Below, in pieces: positions 6,794 through 15,552 of a stretch of 64,000 bases of DNA. A model generated the notes under the pieces. The model made no database searches. It saw only the letters and a program-made list of their open reading frames with translations, and was not told where the DNA came from. A program made the translations under genes and the position numbers. The stretch covers positions 1 to 64,000 of the forward strand of contig CALGMO010000059.1 in assembly GCA_937961665.1 (NCBI GenBank), given 5' to 3'. The first letter of the stretch is position 1, and every line of letters starts with the position of its first letter. This DNA comes from an uncultured Fimbriimonadaceae bacterium. GTDB lineage: Bacteria; Armatimonadota; Fimbriimonadia; Fimbriimonadales; Fimbriimonadaceae.

Positions 6794-9162
6794 GACCCTC
6801 TCCTCGGACTCAGTCGGACGACCGCTTGCTCGGGGCACACCGTTCGGCAGGCGTCGCAGCGGACGCACAGGTCGTCCAGCACGACGTGCCTCTGGTGGGG
6901 AGCGGGCTGGATGGCCCCCGTCGGGCACGCCTGCGCGCAGAGGGTGCATCCGACGCAGGTGCGGTCGACGTGGTACCGGATCAGCTCGGTGCAGCGTCGG
7001 GCGGGGCACTCTCCCCGCAGGTGCGCCTCATACTCCTCCCGAAAGTGGCGCAGGGAAGTCACCACCGGGTTCGGAGCGGTGGTGCCGAGACCGCACAGGC
7101 TGCCCGCGGCGACGTGGGCGGCCAGCTGCTCGAGGGTGTCGAGGTCCGCGGGCTTCGCGGTGCCCGTGCACAGGCGATCCAGGACTTCGAGCATCCTGAG
7201 CGTGCCGATGCGGCAGCTGGTGCATTGGCCGCAGGACTCCCTCTGCGTGAAGCGCAGGAAGAAGCGAGCGACATCCACCATGCAGTTGGTGTCGTCCAGC
7301 ACCACCATCCCGCCGGAGCCCATGATCGCTCCGACCTTCTGCAGCTCCTCGTAGTCCACTGGGGTATCCGCGAGGCTGGCGGGGACGCACCCTCCGGACG
7401 GCCCGCCGATCTGAACGGCCTTGAAGCGCCTGCCCTCCGGGACGCCGCCTCCGATCTCCTCCACGATCTGCCGTATGGTGGTGCCCATCGGCACCTCGAT
7501 GAGCCCACCGCGCCGAACGCTCCCGGCTAGCGCGAACACCTTGGTGCCCTTGCTGTGCTCGGTGCCGATGGCGGCGAAGGCGTCCGGACCGTGGTTCAGG
7601 ATCCACGGCACCAGGCTGTAGGTCTCCACGTTGTTGACGCACGTCGGCCGGCCCCACAGGCCGCGTTCCGCAGGGTACGGAGGCCTAAGGGTCGGTGTGC
7701 CCCGCCTGCCCTCCAGCGCGGCGATCAGCGCCGTCTCCTCGCCGCAGACGAAGGCGCCGGCCCCACGAACCAGTCGGAGACGGAACGCGCGGCCACTGCC
7801 GGCGCAGTCTTCTCCGAGAAGGCCTCGCTCCTCCATCGCTCGGATCGCCTGGAAAGCCCGCTCCACGGCATGGGGATACTCGGCCCGGACGTAGAGCACC
7901 CCCTCCTCGGCGCCGATGGCCAGAGCCGCGATGGCCGCCCCCTCGAGCACTCGGAAGGGGAAGCTCTCGAGGAGCATCCGATCCATGAAGGCGCCGGGGT
8001 CGCCCTCGTCGCCGTTGACGATGAGGTACTTGCGGTCGCCGGGGGCCTGGCGCACCGTGCGCCACTTCCGGCCCGTGGGAAAGCCGGCCCCGCCCCGGCC
8101 CCTGAGGCCGGATCGCTCCACGGCCTCAATGATCTCGTCCGGCTCCATGCGGCTGGCCTTGCGCAGGGCCTCGAAGCCGCCCGAACGCTCGTAGTCGTCG
8201 ATGGAGGCGGGATCGCCCGAGCCGCAGCCCTCGGTGGCGATCCTCAGCTGCGGCCCCACGAAGCGGCAGATGCTGGGCTCCTGGGGATCGCGCTCGAAGC
8301 GCTTCCACGGCGGCGGGTCGTCCGGCCCCGCAACCCTGTCCAGGCAGAGCCGCACTCCTCGCAGCGCCCTGGAGAGGATGGAGCTGGGGCGGTCGTGCCG
8401 CAGGACGATCGCCTCCGCCTCGCCGGGGGAGACGTGTGCGTAGATGCGGCGGCCCCCGTTGGGTTCCAGGGCCTCCACGAACGGAATCTGGTGGCAGAGC
8501 CCGGTGCAGGAGACGGTGCGCACGCTCACGGCCGCGCCGAGGCGCCGTTGCGCTTGGACGAGCGCCGCATGCACCGCGTCGGCTCCACCCGCCGCGCAGC
8601 ACGAGTCGATCGCAATGCGCAGTTCGGTCGCGTCTGCGGCGGCGGCAGGGGTTCCAGCCGGGGCGCGGAGCCGTGGCCGGCGGAGGAAGTCCTCGAGCGC
8701 CCTCGGAGCGGTGTCCGGCTTGAGCTGGCCGTAGGTGACTCCCTCGATGCGCACGACCGGAGCGAGCGTGCAGCATCCCAGGCAGGCCACCCGCTCGATC
8801 GTGAAGTTCCCATCGCGGTCGGTGTCCGCGCCGTCGCTCAGCCCGAGGTGGCGTCTCAGGGAATCCTCGATCAGCTCCGAACCCTTCACATGGCAGGCGG
8901 TGCCGTGGCAGACGCTCACGATGTTTCGTCCGACCGGCCGGAGGCGGAACTGGCTGTAGAAGGTCGCCAGCCCGTACAAGTCGGCGAGCGTTGCGTCCGT
9001 GGTCTCCGCGACGCGCCTCAGGGCCGCCTCGGGGAGCCATCGAAGCCGGTCTTGGATCTCCTGAAGGATCGGGATCGTGCCGGATGGGTCGGTGCCGTGC
9101 CTCGCCACGGCCTCATCCGCGACCTGCGCCCAGTAGCCGGGATCCGGTTCGACGAGGCTCAT
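6790..9162 (-). CDS. NuoE-NuoF fusion with C-terminal 2[4Fe-4S] domain (NADH-oxidising, BfuBC-like core)
   Basis: A 790-aa natural fusion. Residues 1-165 are a NuoE/HydC-like [2Fe-2S] thioredoxin fold (C85, C90, C127, C131). Residues 180-258 are the extra thioredoxin-like [2Fe-2S] domain typical of HydB N-termini (C188, C219, C223). The NuoF core follows, with FMN/NADH motif GRGGAGFPTG (355-364) and the N3-type cluster C644, C647, C650, C690. Two C-terminal [4Fe-4S] motifs close the protein (C736/739/742/746 and C766/769/772/776), preceded by C719 and C724 in CPARRC. This domain set matches the BC core of flavin-based electron-bifurcating (HydABC/Hnd-type) enzymes. The start ATG overlaps the upstream stop as ATGA. 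No hydrogenase subunit lies in this operon, so its electron partner differs from that of HydBC at 23788-25927. Confidence 0.88.
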   Translation of the reverse strand: MSLVEPDPGYWAQVADEAVARHGTDPSGTIPILQEIQDRLRWLPEAALRRVAETTDATLADLYGLATFYSQFRLRPVGRNIVSVCHGTACHVKGSELIEDSLRRHLGLSDGADTDRDGNFTIERVACLGCCTLAPVVRIEGVTYGQLKPDTAPRALEDFLRRPRLRAPAGTPAAAADATELRIAIDSCCAAGGADAVHAALVQAQRRLGAAVSVRTVSCTGLCHQIPFVEALEPNGGRRIYAHVSPGEAEAIVLRHDRPSSILSRALRGVRLCLDRVAGPDDPPPWKRFERDPQEPSICRFVGPQLRIATEGCGSGDPASIDDYERSGGFEALRKASRMEPDEIIEAVERSGLRGRGGAGFPTGRKWRTVRQAPGDRKYLIVNGDEGDPGAFMDRMLLESFPFRVLEGAAIAALAIGAEEGVLYVRAEYPHAVERAFQAIRAMEERGLLGEDCAGSGRAFRLRLVRGAGAFVCGEETALIAALEGRRGTPTLRPPYPAERGLWGRPTCVNNVETYSLVPWILNHGPDAFAAIGTEHSKGTKVFALAGSVRRGGLIEVPMGTTIRQIVEEIGGGVPEGRRFKAVQIGGPSGGCVPASLADTPVDYEELQKVGAIMGSGGMVVLDDTNCMVDVARFFLRFTQRESCGQCTSCRIGTLRMLEVLDRLCTGTAKPADLDTLEQLAAHVAAGSLCGLGTTAPNPVVTSLRHFREEYEAHLRGECPARRCTELIRYHVDRTCVGCTLCAQACPTGAIQPAPHQRHVVLDDLCVRCDACRTVCPEQAVVRLSPRRGS

Positions 9163-11051
9163 GGTCCCAAGCAGAACAGGTGGTCCTGACCCCGCACGTA
9201 CACGCGGTCTCCGACGAACGCGGGAGAGGCGCGGACGACCTCGCCCAGCTCCATGGCGCCGAGCTCCCGGTAGGCGGACCCTGGCACGATGGCCAGCAGC
9301 CGACCGCTGTCCGTGATCAGCCAGACGGAGTCGCCGACGGCCGTGGGCGACGCCTTGGTTGGCCCGATGCGGTGCTCCCAAGCGAGGGTTCCGTCGGTCG
9401 CCCGCAGGCAGGCCAGCGTCCCGTCGGGTCCGATCAGGAACACGCTGTCCCGGAAGGCCAGGGGACTGACGATGTCCGGCAGGTAGTCGCTGGTGTCCCA
9501 GAGCACGCCCGTGCGGGTGAGGTCGCCCGTCCCAGACGGATCGATGGCGAACAGGTAGCTCCCCAGATTGCCGGCGTAGACGCGATGCTGGTCGAACGTG
9601 GGGCAGGGCGCCGGCTCGCCGCCGAGCCCCGAAACTCGCCAGACCTCCTCTCCCGAACGCGGGTCGTAGGCGCAGATGAGCGGTGGGGCGATCGCGACGA
9701 GAAGCTCCCGGCCACCGACGCGGACCAACACGGGCGTGGCCCACGAAGCCGAGACCGCGCGCTCCGCCTGCCAGACGGTTTTGCCCGTCGCGCCCTCCAC
9801 ACACAACAAGCGCGACTTCCGCTCTTCGGGGTCCGAGCCCTGGTCGAGCTGGACGATCACGTTCTCGCCGTGGCAGAGGAGCGACGAGGCGTGGCCGTAC
9901 TGGTTCTCCAGCGGCCCGAAGGACCGCGTCCAGAGCACGCCGCCATTCAGATCCAGCCCTGCCAGCAGGCCGTCCGGGAAGATCGCATAGGCGCGCTGGC
10001 CGTCCGAGGCCATGGTGGATGGCGCGTATCCGGTGTCTTGGGAGACCTTGGGCGGCGGCTCTTTGTACGCGATGGGTGTCCGCCACAGCGCGTCGCCGGA
10101 CTTAGCGTCGAAAGCGGCCACCTCGCGCCGGCTCGGGTCGGCCATGGCCAGCAGGACCCTGCCCTTGACGACGATCGGGCTGTTCCAACCCGGCAGAGGC
10201 AGCGCGACCTTCCAGAGAACCTTGAGCCCTCGACCGGGAAGCGGCGGAGTGGCCGTGGCGACCCCGTTGCCTGCAGGACCCCGGAACCTGGGCCACTCGG
10301 CCTCGAGCCCCGCGGGAGGACACGGCTCGAGGCTCGGAAGCGATCTCTGGCCGGGACTCGGGCGCTCGGGGGTTGAAGGGTTGCGCGCTCCCGCTGGCGG
10401 GGGCGCCACCGGCTCGAGGCGGGTGGCCGGCGGACTGACGGGCAGGGAACCGACCAAGGGTGGCGGTCCGAGGACCGTCGGGTCCGCGGGCGGCAGCGTG
10501 GCCTGCCCGATCGGCTCGTCGGGAGTGATCGGGGCCCGATCCGGGGTGCCGGGAGCTTCGGGCCTCATGCCCGCCCGGGCGTACTGGGCCAGCGGGTCGT
10601 GTCGGCCGATCGTGGCGAGAACGACGAGAATCCCGGCAAGAGCCAAGGCCAGAAGGTAGGCGCCCCGTGCGGCCCTGGCGCGGGACTCCGCCAGCAGCGA
10701 GGCCGCGTCGGGTTCGGGGGTGAAGGCGCGGGGTCGGAGGGTTTCGGCCCCGGCGTGCAACGCCACCAGGAGCGAGGCCAAGACGGCGAGCAAGGCCAAG
10801 CCCCGCAGAGCCACCCTCCGGTGATGGAAGTGGCGCTCCCGAACCTGTCGGTCCAAGGCTCGAAGCTCGTTCCGGAGCGCTTCGTCCTTCGGGTTGGCCG
10901 CGAGCCTGAGCTGCATCTGCTCGAGCCGCGTGGCCTCCAGCGGATCGTAGGCCCTGCTCTGGACGAGGTTCCACGTCAGAAGGCCGAGCACCACGGCGGA
11001 GGAGATCGCTAGGACGAGACGCAAGCGGCAGAGCAACCGGTACGCGTTCAT
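9159..11051 (-). CDS. Membrane-anchored PQQ-like beta-propeller protein
   Basis: A 630-aa protein with two N-terminal membrane helices (about 11-30 and 82-100), then a third (about 130-148). A Pro-rich linker (about 160-245) leads into a propeller domain from WPRFRGPAGNGVAT onward. That opening is the standard entry motif of outer-membrane or periplasmic PQQ-binding-like proteins. Blade consensus copies such as FDAKSGDALWRT and VEGATGKTVWQ are visible. The ATG overlaps the upstream stop as ATGA. It lies between the polyferredoxin and the NADH-oxidising subunit, so a role as the extracytoplasmic face of the complex is plausible. Whether it binds PQQ is not shown by the sequence. Confidence 0.85.
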   Translation of the reverse strand: MNAYRLLCRLRLVLAISSAVVLGLLTWNLVQSRAYDPLEATRLEQMQLRLAANPKDEALRNELRALDRQVRERHFHHRRVALRGLALLAVLASLLVALHAGAETLRPRAFTPEPDAASLLAESRARAARGAYLLALALAGILVVLATIGRHDPLAQYARAGMRPEAPGTPDRAPITPDEPIGQATLPPADPTVLGPPPLVGSLPVSPPATRLEPVAPPPAGARNPSTPERPSPGQRSLPSLEPCPPAGLEAEWPRFRGPAGNGVATATPPLPGRGLKVLWKVALPLPGWNSPIVVKGRVLLAMADPSRREVAAFDAKSGDALWRTPIAYKEPPPKVSQDTGYAPSTMASDGQRAYAIFPDGLLAGLDLNGGVLWTRSFGPLENQYGHASSLLCHGENVIVQLDQGSDPEERKSRLLCVEGATGKTVWQAERAVSASWATPVLVRVGGRELLVAIAPPLICAYDPRSGEEVWRVSGLGGEPAPCPTFDQHRVYAGNLGSYLFAIDPSGTGDLTRTGVLWDTSDYLPDIVSPLAFRDSVFLIGPDGTLACLRATDGTLAWEHRIGPTKASPTAVGDSVWLITDSGRLLAIVPGSAYRELGAMELGEVVRASPAFVGDRVYVRGQDHLFCLGP

Positions 11052-12319
11052 GGGCGGTCTCCTTGAGGCAGAACCGGGCAGGATGCGAAGCATCTGGCGC
11101 AGGCCAGGCAGGTCCCCGGCTCTGCGACGTACTCCCTTCGCCGGCGTCGGAGGGCGAGGGAGATGGTGTAGGCGGACACGACCAGCCCAGCCCAAGCGCC
11201 GAAGAGGGCCGCACCGAGCCGGAAGGACTTCAGGATGGTCGCGGCTTCGCGCCAGACCTCCTCGTCCGATCGCCCAAGACGCAGGTGAGCCTCCACGGCG
11301 AGCGACTTCGGCGCGTCCGGCTGAGCGCGACTCAGGGCCAGTTCGGCAGCCAAGGCAACCTTCGGATGAACGCGGGCCATCGCAGGCCCAGCGAACCAGC
11401 CGAGCGCCGCCAGAAGGAGGATGAGGGGCACAGTCGCACCCAGACGCCTTGCCAGGGAAGACCGCAGCTCGTGCATGGGGACGAGCTCCCGTTCGGGGGA
11501 CGGAGGCAGGATCGCTCCGTAGGGGCACTCCCTGGCGCAAAGGTGGCAGGAGATGCAGGCTGCCGGCGCGATCCTCGCCGGCTTGCTCGCGAACCAAGAA
11601 GCGACGCGCAGGAGGGCGCCGTAGGGACAGAGGAAGCGGCAGTACGGCCTGCCGACGAAGAGAGAAGCGGCGAGGAACAGGCCCGTGACCCAGGCCATCA
11701 GGGGGCTGGAACCGAGGCGGTACAGCCCGATGAAGGGGTCGTACCGGCAGACGACGAATCCGGCTCCGGCGGATGCGTACAGAACCGCCAATCCGAGGTA
11801 CAGGAACGGCACCAGACCGAGAGGTCCCGCGACCCACTCGGGAATCCTGATCGGCCTGATCAGGACCAGCTCTTGGACCGCTCCGAGCGGGCAGACGCCA
11901 GAGCAGAAGACCCTTCCGTAGAAGAGGGCGAACAGCAGCGGCAGCAGGAAGAACGCCGCCACGGACACGCTGAGGCGGTACGACGGATCAGCTAAGGCCA
12001 AGGCTACGTTCTGCAGGCTGCCGACCGAGCAGACGCATCCCAGCCGATAGAAGCCGAAGTACGCCGCGCAGAACCCTGTGAGGACCAGAAGCCAAGCTCG
12101 GGAGCGGCGGCAGAGCACGATCCAAGCGGCCAAAACGAGGGCGACGAGCAGCACGCCGACGTCGATCCATGCGAACAGCGCGTCTTTGGGTACCGGCGTC
12201 GTTGGGGAGGGCAGCTGGTAGCCGGACGTGAAGTCCGGCGGGGGCTGGCGCTTCTGTTCCTGGCCTTGGGCCGAGAGCGTCGCCGCGATGCCGACAAGCA
12301 CCCACGCTGACTTCCTCAT
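11048..12319 (-). CDS. NapH/NosR-like membrane polyferredoxin
   Basis: A 423-aa protein starting at an ATG that overlaps the ferredoxin stop as ATGA. It has a hydrophobic N-terminus (about 5-18), then several membrane helices. The two CxxxCP motifs diagnostic of the NapH/NosR/CcoG family are present: C139-C143P and C227-C231P. A [4Fe-4S] ferredoxin motif follows (C255, C258, C261, C265), and a second Cys-rich motif lies near the C-terminus (CLACARCFASCP). There is also C95-x-C97 in a GCVCSVG segment. Family members pass electrons between quinol and periplasmic Fe-S proteins. With the upstream Tat ferredoxin it forms a NapGH-like pair, but no nitrate reductase is encoded nearby. Confidence 0.85.
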   Translation of the reverse strand: MRKSAWVLVGIAATLSAQGQEQKRQPPPDFTSGYQLPSPTTPVPKDALFAWIDVGVLLVALVLAAWIVLCRRSRAWLLVLTGFCAAYFGFYRLGCVCSVGSLQNVALALADPSYRLSVSVAAFFLLPLLFALFYGRVFCSGVCPLGAVQELVLIRPIRIPEWVAGPLGLVPFLYLGLAVLYASAGAGFVVCRYDPFIGLYRLGSSPLMAWVTGLFLAASLFVGRPYCRFLCPYGALLRVASWFASKPARIAPAACISCHLCARECPYGAILPPSPERELVPMHELRSSLARRLGATVPLILLLAALGWFAGPAMARVHPKVALAAELALSRAQPDAPKSLAVEAHLRLGRSDEEVWREAATILKSFRLGAALFGAWAGLVVSAYTISLALRRRRREYVAEPGTCLACARCFASCPVLPQGDRP

Positions 12320-12879
12320 CTCGGGCCTCCGTGCCGTCGCAGGAGGTACGGCCTGCTCGCGGGCACTCTTCGGATCGCGTTGCTGGGGCAGTCCCGCGCA
12401 ATGGCGCACTCGTTGCATCCGATGCATCGGTCGTGACGGATCTGGAGCTGCAGCGATCGGTTGCCGAACAGGTCGCAACCCTTCACGCAGATTCCGCAAC
12501 CGATGCACAAGGCCTCCTCGATCGAAATCTCGTAGTAGGGATCCTCGACGAACCGTCTGCGGATCGCGTCGGTCGGACACCGCAGGTTCTCCGCGTGGAG
12601 GTCGTTGCCGGCCCGCTTGTCGCGGAACAGCCCGAAGCAGAGCTGGCAGTACCCGCACAGAGCGTAGCTGTGCACGCACTTGACGGCGGACGGCGTAAGG
12701 ACGCACGAGGTCGCGCACTTGCCACACTGCGTGCAGAGGTTCGGGTCGATCTGCCAGACCGTGTTGCGGGGCTCCCCCCTTGCGGCGAGCGCACCGAGCG
12801 CGCCGCTTGTAGCCGCCAGGCCGAGCAGCCGCACCCCGTCGGCGAGAACGGCCCTGCGGGTCTTAGGCTCGCCGGCCAT
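12316..12879 (-). CDS. Tat-signal ferredoxin with four [4Fe-4S] motifs (NapG-like)
   Basis: A 187-aa protein. The N-terminus has TRRAV followed by a hydrophobic stretch (LLGLAATSGALGALAA), which looks like a Tat signal or anchor. Sixteen Cys are arranged as C49/52/55/59, C68/75/78/81 with C101, C125/128/131/135 and C152/155/158/164, enough for four [4Fe-4S] clusters as in NapG and other periplasmic polyferredoxins. The chosen ATG at 12879 overlaps the end of the preceding 69-aa gene by 17 nt; upstream GTG and ATG codons in frame would lie inside that gene. It is probably exported folded and docks to the NapH-like membrane protein encoded next. Confidence 0.85.
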   Translation of the reverse strand: MAGEPKTRRAVLADGVRLLGLAATSGALGALAARGEPRNTVWQIDPNLCTQCGKCATSCVLTPSAVKCVHSYALCGYCQLCFGLFRDKRAGNDLHAENLRCPTDAIRRRFVEDPYYEISIEEALCIGCGICVKGCDLFGNRSLQLQIRHDRCIGCNECAIARDCPSNAIRRVPASRPYLLRRHGGPR

Positions 12880-13072
12880 GCCGATCCTCCTTGGTTTCTC
12901 GCCGCGGTGCATCGAGCCTCTGGGGCAGGTCGCAGGAGGCGTACAGGGCGCAGCCTCGGCATGCTCGCGAGTTGCAGGTCGCTTGGACGTCGGTGCGCCT
13001 TGCCACGGCACCGGCCAAGCCGCCCAGTGCGGCGGCGCGGGCCACTAGGCGGAGGAAGTCCCGCCGAGTCAC
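12863..13072 (-). CDS. Small Tat-signal four-cysteine protein
   Basis: A 69-aa protein with a near-perfect twin-arginine motif (TRRDFLRL, residues 2-9) and an Ala/Gly/Leu hydrophobic core (10-23). Its short mature part contains C33-x4-C38-x2-C41-x5-C47 followed by DLP. Its ATG overlaps the preceding stop as ATGA, and its 3' end overlaps the ferredoxin gene by 17 nt, so it is translated within the operon and not by chance. Four Cys plus Tat export suggest a small exported metal or Fe-S binding protein or an electron-transfer accessory. I do not recognise a named family. Confidence 0.75.
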   Translation of the reverse strand: MTRRDFLRLVARAAALGGLAGAVARRTDVQATCNSRACRGCALYASCDLPQRLDAPRRETKEDRHGRRA

Positions 13073-14013
13073 CTTGCGTCCCCCTTCGGCCGGAACCGGC
13101 GCAGCTCTCCACGGTGCTGGTCCAAGAACCAGATCCGTCCATCCGCCGAGGCCGCGAGATCGCCGCCCGGTGTGGACGGGTGAAAGGCGTCGGTGCCCGC
13201 CACCACAGCCAGCAGACCTCCCTCCAGATCATACAGCTTGATGCGGGGGAGGCCCTTCTCCATGGTCGCTAGCCTGTCGCCCGGCAGGACCGCGATGTCG
13301 GTTGGGTTGCAGCATCCCGTGAACTGCTGCAGAGCAGACCCTCCTTCCCCGATCGAACCGAGCAGCCTGCCGTCCGGAGTCCGCAACTCGATGCGATGGA
13401 GGCCGGGATTCACGTTTGCGAAGCGCCCGTCGCTCAGCGCGGCCACGTCCAGGTGGGGGCTTGGAACGACCAACCCGGGATCGTCTCCACGCCGCGAGCC
13501 GAAGGAGCCGACCAGACGACCGTTTCCGTCCAGGATCCAGACGCGCCGATTGCCCGCATCCCCAACCCAGATCCTGTCGGGCCCCGCCGCAACGGACACC
13601 AGGTGCGCTCGGTTCCCGTCCGAGGGCCGGAACGCGGCCTGTGCGACCCCTCTCTCCACGCGGTACAGGGTCGTCGGCCCCACGGCCCAGACCTGCCCGT
13701 CGCCGCCTGCGGCCACGGCGGAGATCTGCTCGGGCAGGTCGGCCACCCTCGCGAAGCGTCCGTCCGGCTTCAGCCTCCAGAGGGTCGAACGCGATCCGAT
13801 GAGAGGGCCTTGCGCCGAGAGGCACAGGGCTCGGGCGGACCACTCGCGGGGCAGGCGGATGGGTTCCTCCTCCCGGAAGGCCCCCCGATCCGCGCCGAGC
13901 TCCGCCAGGCTCTGGTCGGCCATGCGCACGCGGCCCGGCACCCTCTGGTCCGGCCCGCAGGCCAGGCCCCCGAGGAGACACAGAGCGATCAGGACTTGGA
14001 GACCTTGAGGCAT
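13069..14013 (-). CDS. Exported NHL/six-bladed beta-propeller protein
   Basis: A 314-aa protein. The N-terminus (residues 6-20) is hydrophobic and ends LGGLACGP, a weak lipobox-like site, so it is either a lipoprotein or cleaved by signal peptidase I. The rest shows NHL/SMP-30-like repeats with alternating short strands: GDGQVWAVG, GPDRIWVGDAGNRRVWILD, GDRLATMEKGL and ADGRIWFLDQHRG. Three Cys (two adjacent, in FTGCCNPTD) are in the mature part. The ATG at 14013 lies 25 nt inside the preceding PQQ gene. The function is unknown; NHL propellers usually bind proteins or small ligands. Confidence 0.8.
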   Translation of the reverse strand: MPQGLQVLIALCLLGGLACGPDQRVPGRVRMADQSLAELGADRGAFREEEPIRLPREWSARALCLSAQGPLIGSRSTLWRLKPDGRFARVADLPEQISAVAAGGDGQVWAVGPTTLYRVERGVAQAAFRPSDGNRAHLVSVAAGPDRIWVGDAGNRRVWILDGNGRLVGSFGSRRGDDPGLVVPSPHLDVAALSDGRFANVNPGLHRIELRTPDGRLLGSIGEGGSALQQFTGCCNPTDIAVLPGDRLATMEKGLPRIKLYDLEGGLLAVVAGTDAFHPSTPGGDLAASADGRIWFLDQHRGELRRFRPKGDAR

Positions 14014-15443
14014 ACCATCTCGTTTTGGTCGCGAACCAAGAGCAGGCCACCGGCGAACGCGGGCGGTCCCCACGCGTCCGGGCCTTGGAGGACGCGCGCG
14101 CTGGCCAGCTCGCGGTAGCCGCCCGGATCGGCCTGCAGCATCGTCAGTTCCCCCCTGTCGTTCAGGGCGTAGATCTTGCCGTCGGCGATCGCGTAGGCTC
14201 CGAGGCCGAAGCGCCTCTTGGACCCCGACGTCCATAGAACCCGCCCGTTGAGGTCGAGGCACTTCATCTCTCCGCCGGGGGCGACGCCGTACAGATGCCC
14301 CTTGTAGAAGACCGGCGTCTGCTGGTCGGAGCCGAAGACCGATGCGGGGAGGGCGAAGAGCGTTCGCACGGTCCACGCGCCTCCGCTTCGCGCGACTTGG
14401 ATCATCTTGGCGCCGGCGTTGTAGCCGCCTGTGAGGAACAATCGGTCGCCCCCAACCGGGACGGGCGTCGGCACGGTCGCGGTGCTGATCACCCAGGATT
14501 CGTCCTTCCAAAGCAACCTGCCGTCGGAGGCCGAGACGCCGGCGACGCCGCCCGAGCCGCAGTAGACGTAGGTGTCCTGCCCGGCGAGGTTGACCTTGAC
14601 GACGGACGAGTGCGTCATGCGCCAGCCCATCGGGTTGGCCGTGCGCCAGACCTCCTTCCCGGTGGCAAGGTCCACGGCGACGAGGAGCGCCTTGCCCCCC
14701 GGCGCCAGAACGACCACCCGACCATCGATCAGGGGGCATTGGCCGGCGTACCATTCGGGGACCTCCGTGCCGTACTCCGCAACGAGGTCTTTGAACCAGA
14801 CCGTTCGGCCCGTCTCGAAGTCCGCGCAAAGGACGTGGCACTTGGGGCCGAGGCTCACCACGTAGCGACCGTCCGTCGCGGGGACGGTCCTGGACATCCC
14901 GTGGTTGCGCTTGACGACGACGGGGTAGGCGTTGCGCCAGATCTCCCGGCCTTCCACCAGCGAACAGCAACGAAGAACGTCGGATCGCGACTCCCGATCG
15001 TAATCGAGCACGAAGAATCGGCCGCGAAGCACCGCTGCCGCCGCATAGCCCTCGCCGAGCGGGAGCCTCCAAACCACAGGAGGTCCGGATGCGGGCCAGG
15101 AGTCGGCGAGCGCCACGCCGTCGTCGCACACGTTGTCCCTCTTCGGGCCTCGGAAGCCCGGCCATGCGCCGGGCCACAGCGGCGCCTTCGCGGCGGGGAC
15201 CGGAGCCGAGGACGCAACCGCCCCCGGCGGCGCCGCGGCGACGGGCTGCGGGGGCGTGGACTGTTTCTTCGTCTGGTCAGCCTCTCGAGCCCGGAGGGCG
15301 GCCTCTTGGGCTAGGTCCGCCAAGAGCGGCCGATCGTGGATGCGTTCGGGTTCCCGCCAAGTCTTGACCCACCATCCGATCGCCGCGGCGCAGAAGGCCG
15401 CGAAGAGAGTCGTCGCCAAGTGTTCCAGGAATTGTTGCCTCAC
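13989..15443 (-). CDS. Membrane-anchored PQQ-like beta-propeller protein, first gene of the redox operon
   Basis: A 484-aa protein starting at a GTG. One N-terminal helix (about 9-25) is followed by a charged/Pro-Ala linker and a propeller domain opening with WPGFRGPKRDNVCDDG. Blade motifs VDLATGKEVWRT, SASDGRLLWKD and LDLNGRVLWTS are evident. It begins the eleven-gene minus-strand chain. A TAGGAT -10-like box about 40 nt upstream in the 121-bp gap before the divergent glycosyltransferase is the likely promoter. A late-family PQQ propeller with this anchor resembles those at 9159-11051 and 16829-18088, so the group probably arose by duplication. Confidence 0.85.
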   Translation of the reverse strand: MRQQFLEHLATTLFAAFCAAAIGWWVKTWREPERIHDRPLLADLAQEAALRAREADQTKKQSTPPQPVAAAPPGAVASSAPVPAAKAPLWPGAWPGFRGPKRDNVCDDGVALADSWPASGPPVVWRLPLGEGYAAAAVLRGRFFVLDYDRESRSDVLRCCSLVEGREIWRNAYPVVVKRNHGMSRTVPATDGRYVVSLGPKCHVLCADFETGRTVWFKDLVAEYGTEVPEWYAGQCPLIDGRVVVLAPGGKALLVAVDLATGKEVWRTANPMGWRMTHSSVVKVNLAGQDTYVYCGSGGVAGVSASDGRLLWKDESWVISTATVPTPVPVGGDRLFLTGGYNAGAKMIQVARSGGAWTVRTLFALPASVFGSDQQTPVFYKGHLYGVAPGGEMKCLDLNGRVLWTSGSKRRFGLGAYAIADGKIYALNDRGELTMLQADPGGYRELASARVLQGPDAWGPPAFAGGLLLVRDQNEMVCLKVSKS

Positions 15444-15552
15444 GGCTCCATGCGCTCTCGCCGGCTGGTCCTAGGTCCATCCTACACGCCTCCACGGGAA
15501 GTTCGCCACAGCGCGTTTCCATGCTTGCCGTCAGAACCGCAACAGGGATGGG

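Noticed and set aside
1463-12319. nos-type nitrous oxide reductase cluster (NosR plus NosDFY-like ABC plus propeller)
   Set aside because: The NapH-like protein lacks the NosR FMN domain, the ABC permease is FtsX-type rather than NosY-type, and no NosZ copper motifs are present.
11048-12879. Periplasmic nitrate reductase (nap) operon
   Set aside because: NapG- and NapH-like genes are present, but there is no napA, napB or napD.
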